DNA from: Clonostachys chloroleuca
Taxonomy: Eukaryota; Ascomycota; Sordariomycetes; Hypocreales; Bionectriaceae
Assembly (NCBI GenBank): GCA_037952775.1
Contig: JBANAY010000004.1
Coordinates: 13,640,001-13,704,000, forward strand
Direction of reading: 5' to 3'
Length of the DNA: 64,000 nt
The notes below the pieces were generated by a model. The model saw only the letters and a list, made by a program, of their open reading frames with translations, ran no database searches and had not been told where the DNA came from. The position numbers were made by a program, and so were the translations under genes. How positions within the stretch are numbered: position 1 is the first letter of the stretch; each line of letters opens with the position of its first letter. Shown one piece after another: positions 1 through 13,441 of the stretch.

Positions 1-457
1 GCTGGTCTTGTCGCTCGTGGCCGTGTTGGAGTTGCCGTTGCTGCTCCTAGCAGAATCGCCGTTGGTGGGCTTGGCACCGCCGCTGGCGAGGGAGTCGCTG
101 CGGATGTCGTCGAGGACGCGGGCGAGGAGGGCGGGGTAGGTCGAGACCTCGCCGGAGCGGAGGAGGGAGAGGGCGTGGGCTTGGACGAGGGTGGGCCAGT
201 TGGTTGTGTTGGAGTTGAGGGAGTGGAGGAGGGAGTCTTGGATTCTGATGGGGTGGTTGTGTGAGCTTTCTTGTCGTGATTGGGGTGAGAAGTGTGTTAC
301 AATGGAGAGGATGGGAGCCAGCTGCTTACTTGTTTATATGGCCATCCTTGATGAGCAATGTGTTGATCTGTGAGCGAAGATCTGGGTCGAGAGTGGCGGG
401 GGTGTAGGATGAAGCTGAGGGGGGCACCTTGACGGGCGTCGAGGGTGGCTGCGACAT
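1..457 (-). CDS. Partial hypothetical protein, N-terminal 124 residues
   Basis: I do not recognise this gene. The start codon lies at 455-457 and reads MSQPPSTPVK. A GTAAGC donor at 324-329 and a CAG acceptor give an 85-nt intron (245-329) that joins a Lys codon in phase, and the second exon then stays open to the window edge. The visible protein begins with a Pro/Ser/Thr-rich stretch, continues with a roughly 65-residue, probably helical block (LDPDLRSQINTLLIKDG, then IQDSLLHSLNS and VLDDIRSDS) and ends in a low-complexity Ser/Asn/Gly/Thr tail where the window cuts it. The splice signals and the contrast between an ordered block and a disordered tail argue for a real gene. The C-terminus lies outside the window, so no function can be assigned. 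Confidence 0.7.
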
Positions 458-3400
458 TGTGGACGGGGTTGACGGATAGTGAAGGCTGATCCGGTCTGGG
501 GGAGCTCGGGGATCAGTGACGTGATGCCGGGTTGTATGTCCGATAGCTAAGGAGCCGTTCGCGCGCCGGGAGTCGCTTCCTAGGCCTGCCTGTTGAAGGG
601 CAAGAGGCTGGCAGACAATCCCTCAAGCTGTATCGGCTGTCGAACGTTAGCGTGGTTCCTGGATGAGGCTCACACCTGCGGGCTAGGCGCTTGGCAGTAG
701 CCAATTCCTCGGTCCCAGCACATGGCGGGCTGGGATGCACGCAGAGCTATGCAGCAGGCAAGATGCAAACCACAAGCCCCGTTGTTTGATGGGTGGAGGT
801 GGGAGGTGGGGGTAACGTGAAGGCTAGAAGACCTACATGCTGGCTGCGGCGATGGGGGTGGGCACGGCGCGGCGACGGCAGAGCGTGTGGAGGAAAGTCG
901 AGCAATGGCAAGGCTGAGGCTTGAAGGGTTTTGGAGCTGCGCAAGGCTGAGAGGGCAGATTTGGTGTGCTGTGGGTCCGCGCCCGGACTCTGGACCTGCT
1001 CAGCTTGTGACTTGGCGCTGCTCCGCGTCGCGGTTGGCGCTGAAGCCCACCGCCGCATGATGGGAAAGAAGCTAGTGGGGCGCAATCGGAGATGAGGCTG
1101 GTGCTTGCTGGGGCTGGAGCATGTGCGTGCGCCTGAAAGCGTGTCGCGAGGCCTGTCTGGTGCCAACTTGAGCGGAGGGAGGTACCTACGGAGTACCTAC
1201 TATAGCACCCTCCCCGGTCCAGGCCAGCTTGCCCAGTAACTCCCTGGGTACATGTTGAGCTCAGTTGGCCAATCCGATACCCGGCAGCGCCCGGATATGT
1301 CTCAACCTTTCCACTCTCCTTTTTTCCCCGGTCTATTTCTTCATCATCAGCTGGGCCTTCCAACTAACGTAGCTAGTTTCCAGACCGACCTGTGTTTAAC
1401 GGGTCCTGTTGGGGACTAGCAGTGACTCTCCGAAGACATTTCGTCAGAGCCCGCTAGCCCAATCCAGTCAGCGACTCGCTGGGAGGGGCCCTCATCAAAA
1501 CTGGGGGGGTGGGCCCGCTATGGAATTGGGGCGCTTGGAATGCTTGCCAGCTACGCCGCCTGTCCGTTCACTCGTCCGAAATCCATGGTCTCTCGTCGGC
1601 TCCGGGAAAGCATGTACCAACCCTGCTCCACGCCCGGGTCTGTGTGTCTTGGGTCTTGAGTCTTGCTTCCCAAAACCCTCCGACGCAGTATCTGGCCCAA
1701 CTGTAGGCTGCTGCCTGACGTCTGTCTGAGTCGTCTCAACTAGAGCTAACACATTACCCCGAACCCCATGCAACCCAGAACGGATTCTGCCCATGCCGGC
1801 CTGGTCCGCTACCTGCATCCGATGTCACCCGCGAAGCTTTATGCCCCGGCCCCGACTCCCGTCCCTCGATATCCTCCCCGTTTGGGCTTGCTGTTCTCGG
1901 ACATGTCCCCTTGTTGGCCTACCCTGGAGATCAACACAATCTGGTCCTGGACTCGGCCGCATTCGAACATCTTCCTCATTCAAGTGCAAACCATTTCGGA
2001 GATTATGTGTATTGTCAACGTAGCATTTTATTTTCTTATTCCTCATGCTGCCTGACTGATTCGGCCTTGTTTTCTCAAACAGGTTTTCCCTGTTTTGATT
2101 TTGGTCACATTTCGTTAACGGGTCATAGAGTTTATGACTGCGTCTGGCCACCTCGTGTCTCGTGTCTGGCTACACCTTTTGAGAGCCGTGCATGTCCTTG
2201 TTTCGACATTTCAGCCACTCACGTTAAATCAGGCATGATGCCCAACACTACATCTGCAGCAACTTCTGTTTTCTTCTCCTCGAGGTGATAACATCGACAG
2301 CAACCTGTATCAATGTAGGGTGGCCGAGACCGCCACCCGAAACTGGGTTGGCATCCCTATTCCTGCATCCCCACTACACCCTCATCATTGCTCGGGGTCA
2401 AAGCCGAATTACTCGAGTTACACCTGCCAGGACGAGAGCGCAAGCTTTTAATATCACGGGAGCAGGAGAAGGGGAATGATAGGCCAGCGAGCCAGGCTAC
2501 GGCCCGGGCCGTACTCTCCCCGTAAGATTCCGTGATTCGAATTGGCTATTCTCCCAGCTGGGCTGGCCCTAGGTGGGCGGAGGGGTCGGGTGTGAGCAGA
2601 TAGCATCGCAAAATGATACATTGCCCAACCTTCACCGACTTCCTGCATCTTCCAATAGCAGAGGATGTTGCACCTCGGCCCACATTATGCTTGCCTTCCC
2701 TCGACACCCCCAGTCCCTGTCCGTCACATGAGGTACCGCGGCCGCGGGAGCAAGGTTCTTGGTTGATAGTAACTCGATGCGCTGGACGAATGGATTATGG
2801 CTTGGGATTTGTGATAATTTGATTTCCGTGCTGACCGTTCTGCCGGGAAAGCATCCCATGCAGTGGACAATCGACCCATAACCCGAGCCAAAGTGCGGTG
2901 AGCGGAAAAGAATAATCAAATGCCACATTGGCGTGTGAACATTGCAGGTTTGGGAGTCTGCCCCAAATGCAGAGGATGTTCCGGACACAGGCAGGTACGT
3001 ATCAGAAGGAACAACAAGGAATTCCTCTGTTGCCCCGTGGGGCAGTTGGCTGGCACCCCCATATTGCATTGCATCACAGACACCCAAACATATATCCGGA
3101 CACGCTGGGTGACTGCATGGTCACGGATCCGATCCCTGCCCCGGCCGGTCAGTGCAGGTGTGGCAACTCCGGAGTTGTAACAAGTTCTGCCGCTACCCAG
3201 AACGTGGCTCCTCTTGTGCCACGCTCCAGCTGCTGTAAGACACGACTTGTGAGATCACCAAGGAGAGGTGCATCGTAAAGAAGCCCAAGGGGGTATGGAA
3301 CACGGTGGAGTGAAAATAGGTATGGTGGCTTTGTACGTTGTACATATACATAATACAGGATACAGGGGCTTCCCGTGGATAGTAGACGTATGCTGGGTTT

Positions 3401-6400
3401 GTGGAAGCATATCCCGGGAACGTCGGTGAGCCGTAGCCAATAGGATCAAAGTCGGAAGGCGGTGATTCGGCTCCGAATCCCAATATGCGGAGCAATTTGA
3501 CTGGTCCGCGGACATCTCCGGTTGGTAAGTGGTTGCGCTTTGATCCTGTGTCGTCCTAGGCCATCCTTCCAACATGGGTGTGGAAAAATGAGCTTCTAAA
3601 GGCGGATGGTGCCCCGCGAATGCGGGCGTCCAATGCCGCAAGCCAGTCAGTCGTGATGAGTGACTTTTAATTTTGGCAACGGTGCGATTGGTTCATGTTT
3701 CCATTGGTCCACGACTTCAGCTCGCGTTAGCATGCTCTTCCCAGCGGTGTTTCTGTGACATGGCACTCCATGTAGGCAGAAGCTTGATTCTATACAGTTA
3801 GGTATGCACGCATGTGTCATCTCTTCATTGTGGAATTTTTGGCGGCGAGAAGAGAAAACGTCACTATCATATATCGGATTATCCTTGATCTCACTAGAGC
3901 CGATTCTGGATATAAAGGCCTTGAACTTGCGCTTCGCTGTCTGTTTGTGGCTGCGAAATGACGAGTAACATCTGTGTTCCCCATGGAGAAAAAGCAAAAT
4001 GCTTGTGACCGGACAGGGTGGCACAACGGCTTCTCCTGTTTCGGGTTGTCGGGCTTGCTGCTGTGTCAGATCTCCATCATGAGAGTAAATGGTGTTCAAT
4101 ATGCCAGGCCGCAAGCGTCAATGATTGGCGGTTTGTCTTTCTATTTTCAAGTTAATCCCTGCACTTAGCAAATGTAAATGCCCAAGCGGCTGAGATGGGA
4201 TGCTTATTGTCAGATGATTGAAAAAAAAAAAAGCTGGAAGCAGCTTGTGATGATGGCATGTTGCTTCCTTACCACAAATGGCGGGCAAGACGAGAATGTA
4301 TTGACCAAACGCATCAGGAAAGCTGCTAATGCACAATGAGATTACCTGTGGCACACACTGGAGCCGGCGGCGCATCGATCGGTCTTGAGGCTGGGCGCTC
4401 TCTGACCCAAGTAACTGGGTAGGGAGGCATCCCCGTCCTTAACCCTGGTGGAATTGCTCTCCCACCTTGTGGGGCCATGGCATGGGGTGTCCAGCCGTCA
4501 TTACATAGTATAGCACTAATGCCTCTAGCATGAAGGTGGGAGACGAGGGCTGTCCGAACTTCTTTTGGTGTTTGGGTCGACATGTGCTCGTCTAGAAGTC
4601 CCGTGCGTTGATGCGTTGCCGGCAAGGCAGTCGCAGAGAAATGGCTCACTTTCGTGCGTCATTTGAAGGGATGGCTGCTGCTGTACGCCACGGGGAGCGA
4701 TTGGATGCATGCGGATTTGGTGACAATCCTCGCACATACTCATGGATATGAGCAAGTAACAGCATCCTGCAGCGCAACTCGACATGGTTAGTTGAATGCC
4801 GGGTCCGCGAAGCGGCGACACCCGCGATAGTGCTCGAGGTACGATGACAGCGAATCTACCTATGAGGGACATGCAGCCAGCCTGGGATGGAGCAGTTGGT
4901 CACCACGCACGGATTCTGTCCGTAGTCAAAGTCCCTGTTTTGGCGAGTCGGTGAGGGAAGGTTGCATAGCGGGCGGATGAGACAATTCAGATCGCGCCGG
5001 CGCGAGGAGGAGAATGCTCGGAGCAATGATACTCTCCCGCTGATTGATCACAGCTGGGCGACAGCTTGGGAACCAACTGCTTTCTGTCATTTTACCCAAT
5101 GCCGTCTGGGAAGATGCGACTCTCGCTACATGCCCCCTCGCGGCCTCTCGCCGGCTGGTACCTTGCAGTGCTTATATGGTACCTGCGGTGTCTGCTAAGC
5201 TGCGCCTGTCCGCCAGGTACCTGCATCGTACTCGGGTGTCTGCATCGCGACCTGCCCGCAGGCAAACTTACCTCACCTTGCATCATTAGGCTCTCTATAC
5301 GGCAGGAGCACTCGCTCCAGTTTAGGTGCTGTGCCTTCCACGTTTTTCCCGCCTTCTAGCTCCGATCCCAGCCTAGATGGAAGCTCCTCCCAGCTACCTC
5401 TTTCCCAGCACTAATCTAGGTGCAGGATGCCTACACGGATAACCTCCTGGTGCCTTCGAGCTTCGTTCTAAGGTTCTCATGCAGCCTTGCCCCTGCAATA
5501 TCCGTACCGGTCTGGTCCTTGGCCCCCAATTAGGGTCCTGCGAGCCAAGGCCCGGAGATATCCTGGACTGGTGATACAGGGAGGCAGATGGAACCTGTCT
5601 AGAAGGTTCCTATCTGGACCAATGGACTCCTGGAACACTTCTCTAGGTATGTACCCGCCTCGCATGTATTGCAACGTCTCGAAACCGCTGATCAAAGGCT
5701 AGATGCGCCATATCACCCATCATACAGGCGGCCAGCGTCTACTTGTCTCACAAGACATGTCCATGGTTACTTCCAGCGGGAGTAATTAGGATATATTACC
5801 ACGTGCCCAATTGGGGAGTCTTGTTAGGTACGAAACGATGTATCACCTGCTGTGCGATACGTCGTCTTTTTTGTTTGCCCCCTTGCCTTGGGGTGATGGG
5901 AATACCTTTCTTTCTTCTGCCCTCAGGCGGCGATGCAGCGCCAAAATAGCCACTAACCCCTGGGGAAAATGCATATTTGTTTCTGTAAAGCCCTCATTCG
6001 CCATATTTTCTCAAGCATATTGTTTTTTTCGATATGCTTAGCCTTCTCTCTTTGCCCCAGCGCGTTGGTGGCGAGGTACTGCGCAGCTCAGAATCTGGCA
6101 TCACGCATATGCCTAGTTCAATGACCTGTCAGTCGCAGCAAATGCTACTACAAGTGTGGTGATATGCATGACTAGCACAGAGAGACAACGAGAGATGAGA
6201 TGAGATAACGAGATTGGCAAGCAAGACCATGGAAAGCCTCTCTCATTGATTTCTTTTGCAACCCCTAAAGTATTAGGCAGCCACACGTTTCACGATATGC
6301 ATTGCATTGCGACGCCTGGCCCAGCTGATTTTTCAGAACAATAGTCTCAATGTCCGTCTCTCTGCAGAATCTCAAAGCGGCCAACTTCGAGGAGCATGGT

Positions 6401-9400
6401 GACGTACCTCAGCCAACCACATCCTGGGCACATTCATACACCTCTCGCGGCTCCGGGTCGTGGTGGGCCAAAGCCATGCATCCATCAACAAGGGCCGACA
6501 TATGCAGCTAATACTAATCTCATCCCGAAGGCGGTGAAGGGGCTTGTCCCCCTCCCCGGCCGGCAAGCTGTATTGGCCCGGATCCTTGGACCGCCCGTAG
6601 CATGGCAGCTACGGGTGACGGGAGGGCGTCCCTTGGTACAACGAACTGGGGCCGACATCGTTCAGCCGTCACAGATAGCCAGCCTATGTTACCTGCGGAG
6701 GGAACTAACGCAATGGCCCGTATGCTGCGACCACTGGGAAGGATAGATTTGGATTACCTTTTGCCTTGGCTGGTAGGTGTCCTACTAGCTTGCAGTGGTA
6801 CCACATCTTGGAGGGGTGATGCCGCGAGCCATTGCTCATTGCGCAGCAGCTCACCAATTGAAGCTCTGTGACAGCTTGTTTTCTCTTTTCTCACTGTCTA
6901 GTGGCATCAAGCACACCTAGTCTGCTCTAGTTCGCCTGAGTCGTGCAAACGCATCCTCATGTCGCCTGCCGACTGAAGTCGCGGCGGAAGTATAGCCCGA
7001 CCCCCCTGAAAGAATAAGTTGAGGCATCATTAACCCACCTTCAGGGCTGCACACAGGGTTTCAAGGATATACGGACAGGAAAGGGAACAGCAAAAGAGAA
7101 GTTGTTGCAGCCCAATGCGACGCACAAAGGGAGATTGCTGGCAGGCCGTCCTGTACATGGGGAATGCCTGTAAAACCGTGTGCGGAGTGCGCTGGGCCGT
7201 AGAGAAAGCTCGCTTGTTCTTTCTACGAAAGATAGTTCTTGGGTGTGTGGCACTCATGTAAGAGAAATGAGTGCTACTGAGGATGTAACTGTACCTTCGA
7301 TGATGACCCCTGCAGATCGACCGACGGACAGGGGAGGGAGCAGTGTCTTAAACAGCATGTTGACCTTGTCGAAATCTGGCAGTGGTAGTATAGCCCTACG
7401 GTGTAAGTCAATCAATACCTTAACTATCGCTGTGCACGAGCGATAAGCTACTGTTGAAGCGAGACCTTGGCATGATACATGGGTACATACACACACATAC
7501 TACACTTATATACGTACATGGCGGGCACCAAGGCCTATCCCTTCCGCGGTCCTCAGGGCAAGTGTGAAGCGAAACCCATGAAACGCCCTGCAGGCTATTT
7601 GAATAGACACGCCCTCCATGTTTGCCTGTATAGTGCAGCTGGCTATGATTGCTCGCCAGGGCAGTCGAGACGGATTTCCGAGGCCCGGCTTTAGGCATGG
7701 GAGAGAACCATGGAAGCATAAATAGACGGCAAGGGTTACGTCTTCGTTGACCGAGGATCCTTCCTGAAGTTGAATAACTATCTCTCTAGAAAACGAATCA
7801 TCCTTATTGCAACCGTTGCGCCACTGCCGTTGTAGGGCGTGCTGCGAGGTGCTAGCCTTTGTCTCCCGCAGTTGGCTTATTAATCGTCTCCCATTTCCCC
7901 CATATCCAAATACACCAGCTACTCCATCGTCTTCTTTTTCCTGGTTCGATCTAAAGTTCCTCGATAGGCCTGAAAGAAGGAGAGGACGGGAAGGCCGACT
8001 GGGTCACAAGGCAGCCAACAATCGCCACCCATCGTTGCGGGCTCGTTGACTGTACTCGGCTGTCCTATATCTTGGGGCCAACAGACATCACGAGGCCGAC
8101 TTGACGAAAGTCAGGCCAGCAAAGCCCCACAGAGAGGGCCTCGCCGACACGCGGCGACTCCAAGGGGGAACAGTAGCTTGTATAGAGCTCGTATCCGAGA
8201 ACAGTGCTCAGGAAAGGCGGAAAAGGGGTAAGGGTAAGTTGGAATCCTGGACCCTAGATGCGCACCCCTCATCATCGGATTGATGTCATTCCGTTATTTT
8301 TGGTCCGGTCTGCTGACGGTTTCTGCTCCATCCCCAAGATCCTGAGTGTGTTTCGCTTGATCGGTTGCCAAACGGGGACGAAAGTCGACGACGGCCTGCA
8401 TCCACTGGGAGGGGCGTCGACTAAAGCTTGGTTTGGCCCCATCTTGAGCGGTTGTCCAGTTTTTTTTGCCACCACCAGGCAAGAAGAGCAACACGGAACC
8501 ACAGTTGTCAGCTGTGCGGGCTAGGCAGTGCAGCGTAGCGTGCAGCCGGCATTACAGTGCAGCGCAGCGCAGTTGTAGGTAGGTAGCATCCATGCATGCA
8601 GCGAGTCGAAAGCCCAACCAGCAAACACCACATATTGAACCTCAGTACCTGAGCTGACCTTGGCTGGCTTCGGCTTGCCTTGCCTTGGCTACCTGACCTC
8701 CATGCCACCACCCTCCATCATTTCCCCTCTGCCTTACCTTACCTAACCTTGCCCGCCATTAAGGCCCTACCTAAACTTGGCCGCTGACTTAAAAAATTGC
8801 CCTAGTCGGGTGGTGCTTGCCTGGATCAGAACGAAAACGGTCTCCACCAGGTACCTGCCTAATACAAATCCATCGAACGCAGCGAAGCAGAGATACAAAG
8901 GAAGGTACGTCCCGGCCTGAGTCCAAGACGCGTCCCCGAGGTACCTCGCTCGTGCTGCCGCCGGCGGGACACAAGCGAGAGCAGCGACCAGACTCGATTT
9001 GCTCCGGAGCGCAAGAGTCAAGAGCATCAAAGAACTAAGACTGGTGCACCTGAGCCAGGGTCCACTAAAGCAGCTGGCCAACCAGCACCGGCGGCGGCTA
9101 ATCTCCACCGCTCGACTCGCAGAAAGGGTGTTGAGCCGACAAGCACTGCCGCCCCGGCCATTGGGGACTGTGGATCGGGCTGCGCGTGTGTGGTGTGTGT
9201 GACTGTGTCTTCCCTGGGTGGGTGTGCATGCGTGTGGGTGGGCGAAGAGAGGTACCCTCTCACGGCCCTGGTCCCAGCAGGTGTGTTTGGCTCGCAAGCT
9301 GGTGCGTGCAAGGTGGGTTTGGACGTGCATACAGACGCTGCATGCCACATGCATGCATGTACGAAACGGAGTGCACTACGTACCTTCAACTGTCAACTTT

Positions 9401-10178
9401 GGGACCTGGACTCGACTCGTCAAGCCAACGACTTGACTTGGCAGCCGGCGTCGATATTATATTGGTCATTCATTATTGGACTCGGGGCTCGACTCGCCTC
9501 GCATTGGACCGCCAGCTTCATCGCCTCTGACCTACACGAAGCAATTGCGGTCGAGGGTCCAAACGGAACCACAAAATTACGGCCTCCCATCCTCTCCCGC
9601 TGGCGTCGGCAATAATTGTGTGTGGTGCATCATTCCTACTCTCCTCCCCATCTCACACTCTCTCTTCCTCCTTCCATCCCTCTCTCCCACCAGCATCCTC
9701 AGCCAAACGCCCGCCCCGGCCCTCAATCAATCCCTCGTTTCTCCCCGAATACTCTTAATTGCCACGGGCAGGGCAATGGTTCAATCCTGGTGATTGTCCC
9801 CATCACTCGCTCTGTACGTCACAACCTCACCAGCTGCTCACTCTCCCCGTCTGTCTCGCCGCTCCCGCACAACCCCCCTCGATCTCGATCTCATCCCGCC
9901 CTCAGATTGTTTTCTCCAGCCGCAATCGCTGTCCTCACAAGTTTTCAGCACCCTGCGAAGAGCAAAACACCGAGGCGGAACAAGTTCGAGTAGCCTTTCA
10001 TGGCTTGCATCTCCCGCGCCTGAACCCTTCCACACCGGCGAGCGCAGCAGCCATGCCATCATCACAGTGTACTTCGCTCTCTCCATCCGTCCCTCCACCT
10101 GGCCTTATTTCCCCCAGCATTGCACCGCCCCCGTGAGCTTGTGCTAACCAGCTTGCTTCATCTCCAGTCCAGCCCGCC
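458..10178. other. 9.7-kb region without a supportable gene
   Basis: All open frames here are short, overlap on both strands, lack family motifs and do not join through plausible introns. The region must contain the promoter of the partial gene on its left and the promoter and leader of the HMT1-type gene on its right. Its last 600 bases are strongly CT-rich, as expected for a fungal promoter or 5' leader. Visible minor structure includes GGTACC palindromes at 1181, 2732, 5157, 5178, 5216, 8850, 8940 and 9251 and a GT-rich patch at about 9180-9240. I see no tRNA and no terminal repeats of a transposon. A non-coding RNA or a very long 5' leader cannot be excluded from sequence alone. Confidence 0.55.
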
Positions 10179-13100
10179 ATGGCGGTCGCAGACCAGGGCC
10201 AAGCCTATTTGCAGCAGCAACATGGCGCTGGCGACAGACTCTCGACGGCTTCCGATCCCCCAAACACCCTCGTCGATGTCATTCTCCGCGAAACCCAATA
10301 CCTCTACTCGCTAGTCCTTCTCATCACTTTTGTCTCTCTTGCTGCGTGGTACAGCGTCTTCAATGCGAAGAAGGAAGAGGACATTGTGCAATCCAAATTC
10401 AAGGGCCCCGGTGGCAAGCCTCTACCCATCACCAAGCGGAAGAAGCGCACCAACGGCGAGCGCAAGCTCGGCCCGCACTTTGGAACCGCTGCCAAGATAG
10501 TCTTTCGTTTTTTAGCTGCCATTGTGTTTCTCACTTACCTAGCCAGTGCGTTGTTGATGCTCGTCCATGCCTTTTGGTACGAAGATCCGTATAAATGGTC
10601 AAAGGAGGGTTTGCCGTGGGCCGGGCAATGGAGTGTGGTATGTCTCCGAAAATGCATTTTCTCGCCTGTTACATCCGCCGGCGTGGCGGGGTTTGTCTCG
10701 TTGGGGGGTTTCTCTATTCTTTTGCTGACCTCACCCCTAAACAGGTTCATGTCACTGGTGCTACATTCTTTTACCTCTACATTTTCGTGTCCCTGTTCGA
10801 TTGGCGCAAGGGTCCAAATGTCGTCCATCTCGTCGTCTGGATATTGGGCTTCATCGGAGAGATCGTAATTTCAAGCGCCACGTATAGAGCAGCCATCGAG
10901 TGTCACTTTGAAGTCATCGATGTGTCCGACCGCAACGGCGAAGAAGGCCGCAGCTGCACCATCGGTTACTGGACTCGGCTCGATCTCATCCTATACTTGG
11001 TCCGCATCCTGCACATTGCCGCCCTGATCTTGTTCTTCGGAGCCGCATGGGTCAACAAGGCGTACCGCCAATCATCTTCTGATCATCTTAACCTTGAGGC
11101 TGGACACGCCACCGAGTCGACCCCGCTTCTTAATGGGCACAATAGGTCGTACGAGACGCAGAATGGCAATGGCCACGCTGTTGAGGCTAACGGTCGTCGC
11201 AAGCGGGGGAGAACCATGTCGAATGCCAACAAGCCGGTCGGAACTGTCAGCCGAAAAGATGAGGGTGCCGCCTTTTATCGTCCATCCAAGCTTCCTCACA
11301 AGACATGGTGGGAGTATTTGCGAGGTTATTCCTTGTTTTTTCCCTATTTGTGGCCCAAGGACAGCACGAAGCTTCAGCTCAACGTCCTGATCTGCTTCTG
11401 CCTCGTCGTCGTTCAGAGAATTGTCAACATGCTGGTGCCCTTCCAGCTGGGTCTCGTGGTGGACCAGCTGGAAAAAGCCATCCGAGAGGTCAAGGGTGGC
11501 CAGCCTGTGTCTTTTGACAACTTCCCGCTCCGCGAGTTCATTACCCTCGGCGCCCTCTGGATTCTCCAGGGCCAGTCAGGTCTCCTCGGCTCGCTGAGAT
11601 CCATGATGTGGATCCCCGTTTCCCAGCACTCGTATCGTGGATTGACCACCGCAGCGTTCAACCATGTGCACTCGCTAAGCTTGGACTTCCACCTCTCGAA
11701 ACGCACAGGCGAGGTTCTTTCTGCTCTCAATAAGGGATCAGCCATCAACCAGTTTTTGGAGCAGGTCACTTTCCAGGTGTTCCCGATGATGATGGATCTT
11801 TTCATCGCCATTTCCGTCTTCTATTGGAAATTCGGTCCTCTCTACGCCGAAATCAACATGGTCATCACTTGTTGGTACCTGTACATGACCATCAAAATGG
11901 CATCAACAAGGGCCGAGCAGCGAAGAGAAATGACCAACGCAGACCGAGAGGAGGAGGCAGTGAAGAATGATTCCATCTCGAGTTACGAGACAGTCAAATA
12001 TTTCAACGCGGAAGAATTTGAATCTGGGCGGTATCAGGACAAGGTTGGCGTCTTCCAAGCTGCGGAAGCCAAGGTCCAGGTTGGTGTTGTCATGATGAAC
12101 ATTTGCCAGGCCTTCGTTTTCAACCTGGGAAGAATCATTGCTGCTTTGGTTTGTGGCTGGCAAGTTGTGGTCGGAATGCGAGGGACAGGTGACTGGTTCA
12201 TGGTCGTCTCCTACCTCACTCAACTTCAAGGCCCTCTGAACTTCTTTGGTTCCTTTTATCGCACTGTCCAGCAAGCTATGATCTCGGGAGAGAGATTGCT
12301 CGAACTGTTCAAAATTCAGCCCACCGTGGTGGATGCTCCACACGCCGTCGACCTGACCAATTTCACTGGACGTATCAAATGGAACAATGTCAGCTTTGCC
12401 TACGATAGACGCAAGCCGGCCCTAAGGAACATCAGTTTCGAGTGTGTGCCGGGCACGACAACAGCTTTTGTCGGCGAGTCTGGCGGCGGCAAATCTACCC
12501 TCTTCCGACACATGTTCCGATACTATGACTGTGATGAGGGCAACATCGAGCTCGATGGGCAAGACGTTCGAAATCTGACAATCAACTCAGTCCGGCAACA
12601 CATTGGAGTTGTGCCCCAAGACACCACTCTTTTCAACGAGACACTCATGTACAATCTCAAATATGCCAACCCTGAGGCTAGTGAGGAGGATGTTTACGCG
12701 GCGTGCAGAGCTGCAAGCATCCACGACCGAATTCTATCTTTCCCTGACCAGTACAATACTCAGGTTGGTGAGCGAGGATTGCGATTGAGCGGCGGTGAGA
12801 AGCAGCGTGTTGCTATTGCTCGTACAATCCTCAAGGATCCTCGAATTATCATGTTGGACGAAGCAACATCTGCACTGGATTCTCACACCGAGCAGGAAAT
12901 TCAGGACAATGTTTGGCAGATTGGTCAGGGGCGAACTCTGCTGATCATTGCGTAAGCTGGCCCCGGCGGACTTGGTTTCATGGGATGTTCCATATGCTAA
13001 CTTGTTAATTATAGGCACCGGCTTTCCACTATCACACATGCTGATCAGATCATTGTACTCCATGCTGGCATGATCGCAGAGAAGGGCACACATGAGGAGT

Positions 13101-13441
13101 TGTTGGCTAAACGGGGCCGATATGCTTCCATGTGGGAGAAGCAAATTCGTGCAGAACGCGCGCTTGATGCCGCCCGGGAAGCTCATCTCAAAGCCGCCAG
13201 GGCCTTGAGACGAGCTAACATGGGCGGACAGAAACAGTCGGAGTCTTCGAGAACGAGCTACAACAGTTTGAACTCTACTCTTGTAAACAAGGGCCTCAAC
13301 TCTACCTCCGGCGGCAAGAGCGAAGAATGCACCTCGGCGTCGTCTGGATCATCGTCCAACTCGGATGCGGAGTCGACACACACTGATGAACATTCAGACG
13401 ACAAGCGCGACACCTCCGAGGAACGACTGCCTGGGAAGTAA
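10179..13441 (+). CDS. hmt1: HMT1/ATM-type half-ABC transporter of the vacuolar membrane
   Basis: This encodes a half-size ABC exporter of the HMT1/ABCB6 branch. Family members sit in the vacuolar or organelle membrane and move thiol-metal or related conjugates. Three exons (10179-10637, 10745-12951, 13015-13441) give 1,030 residues. Intron 1 has a GTATGT donor; intron 2 (12952-13014) has GTAAGC and a CTAAC branch site and splits the H-loop, which becomes IIAHRLST after splicing. An N-terminal multi-span TMD0 (about residues 40-260) precedes the ABC membrane domain (about 340-640). The nucleotide-binding domain shows Walker [10 protein letters not shown] (about 730), signature LSGGEKQR (about 834) and Walker [13 protein letters not shown] (about 853). 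The Ser/Asp-rich tail of about 90 residues is longer than in the yeast protein. All catalytic motifs are intact and I see no frame break. The metal substrate is inferred from the family. Confidence 0.93.

Noticed and set aside
8767..9354. 195-residue minus-strand frame upstream of the HMT1-type gene
   Set aside because: Composition is His/Thr/Ser/Cys-biased because of a GT-rich patch on the opposite strand, and overlapping frames exist in other phases; no domain is visible.
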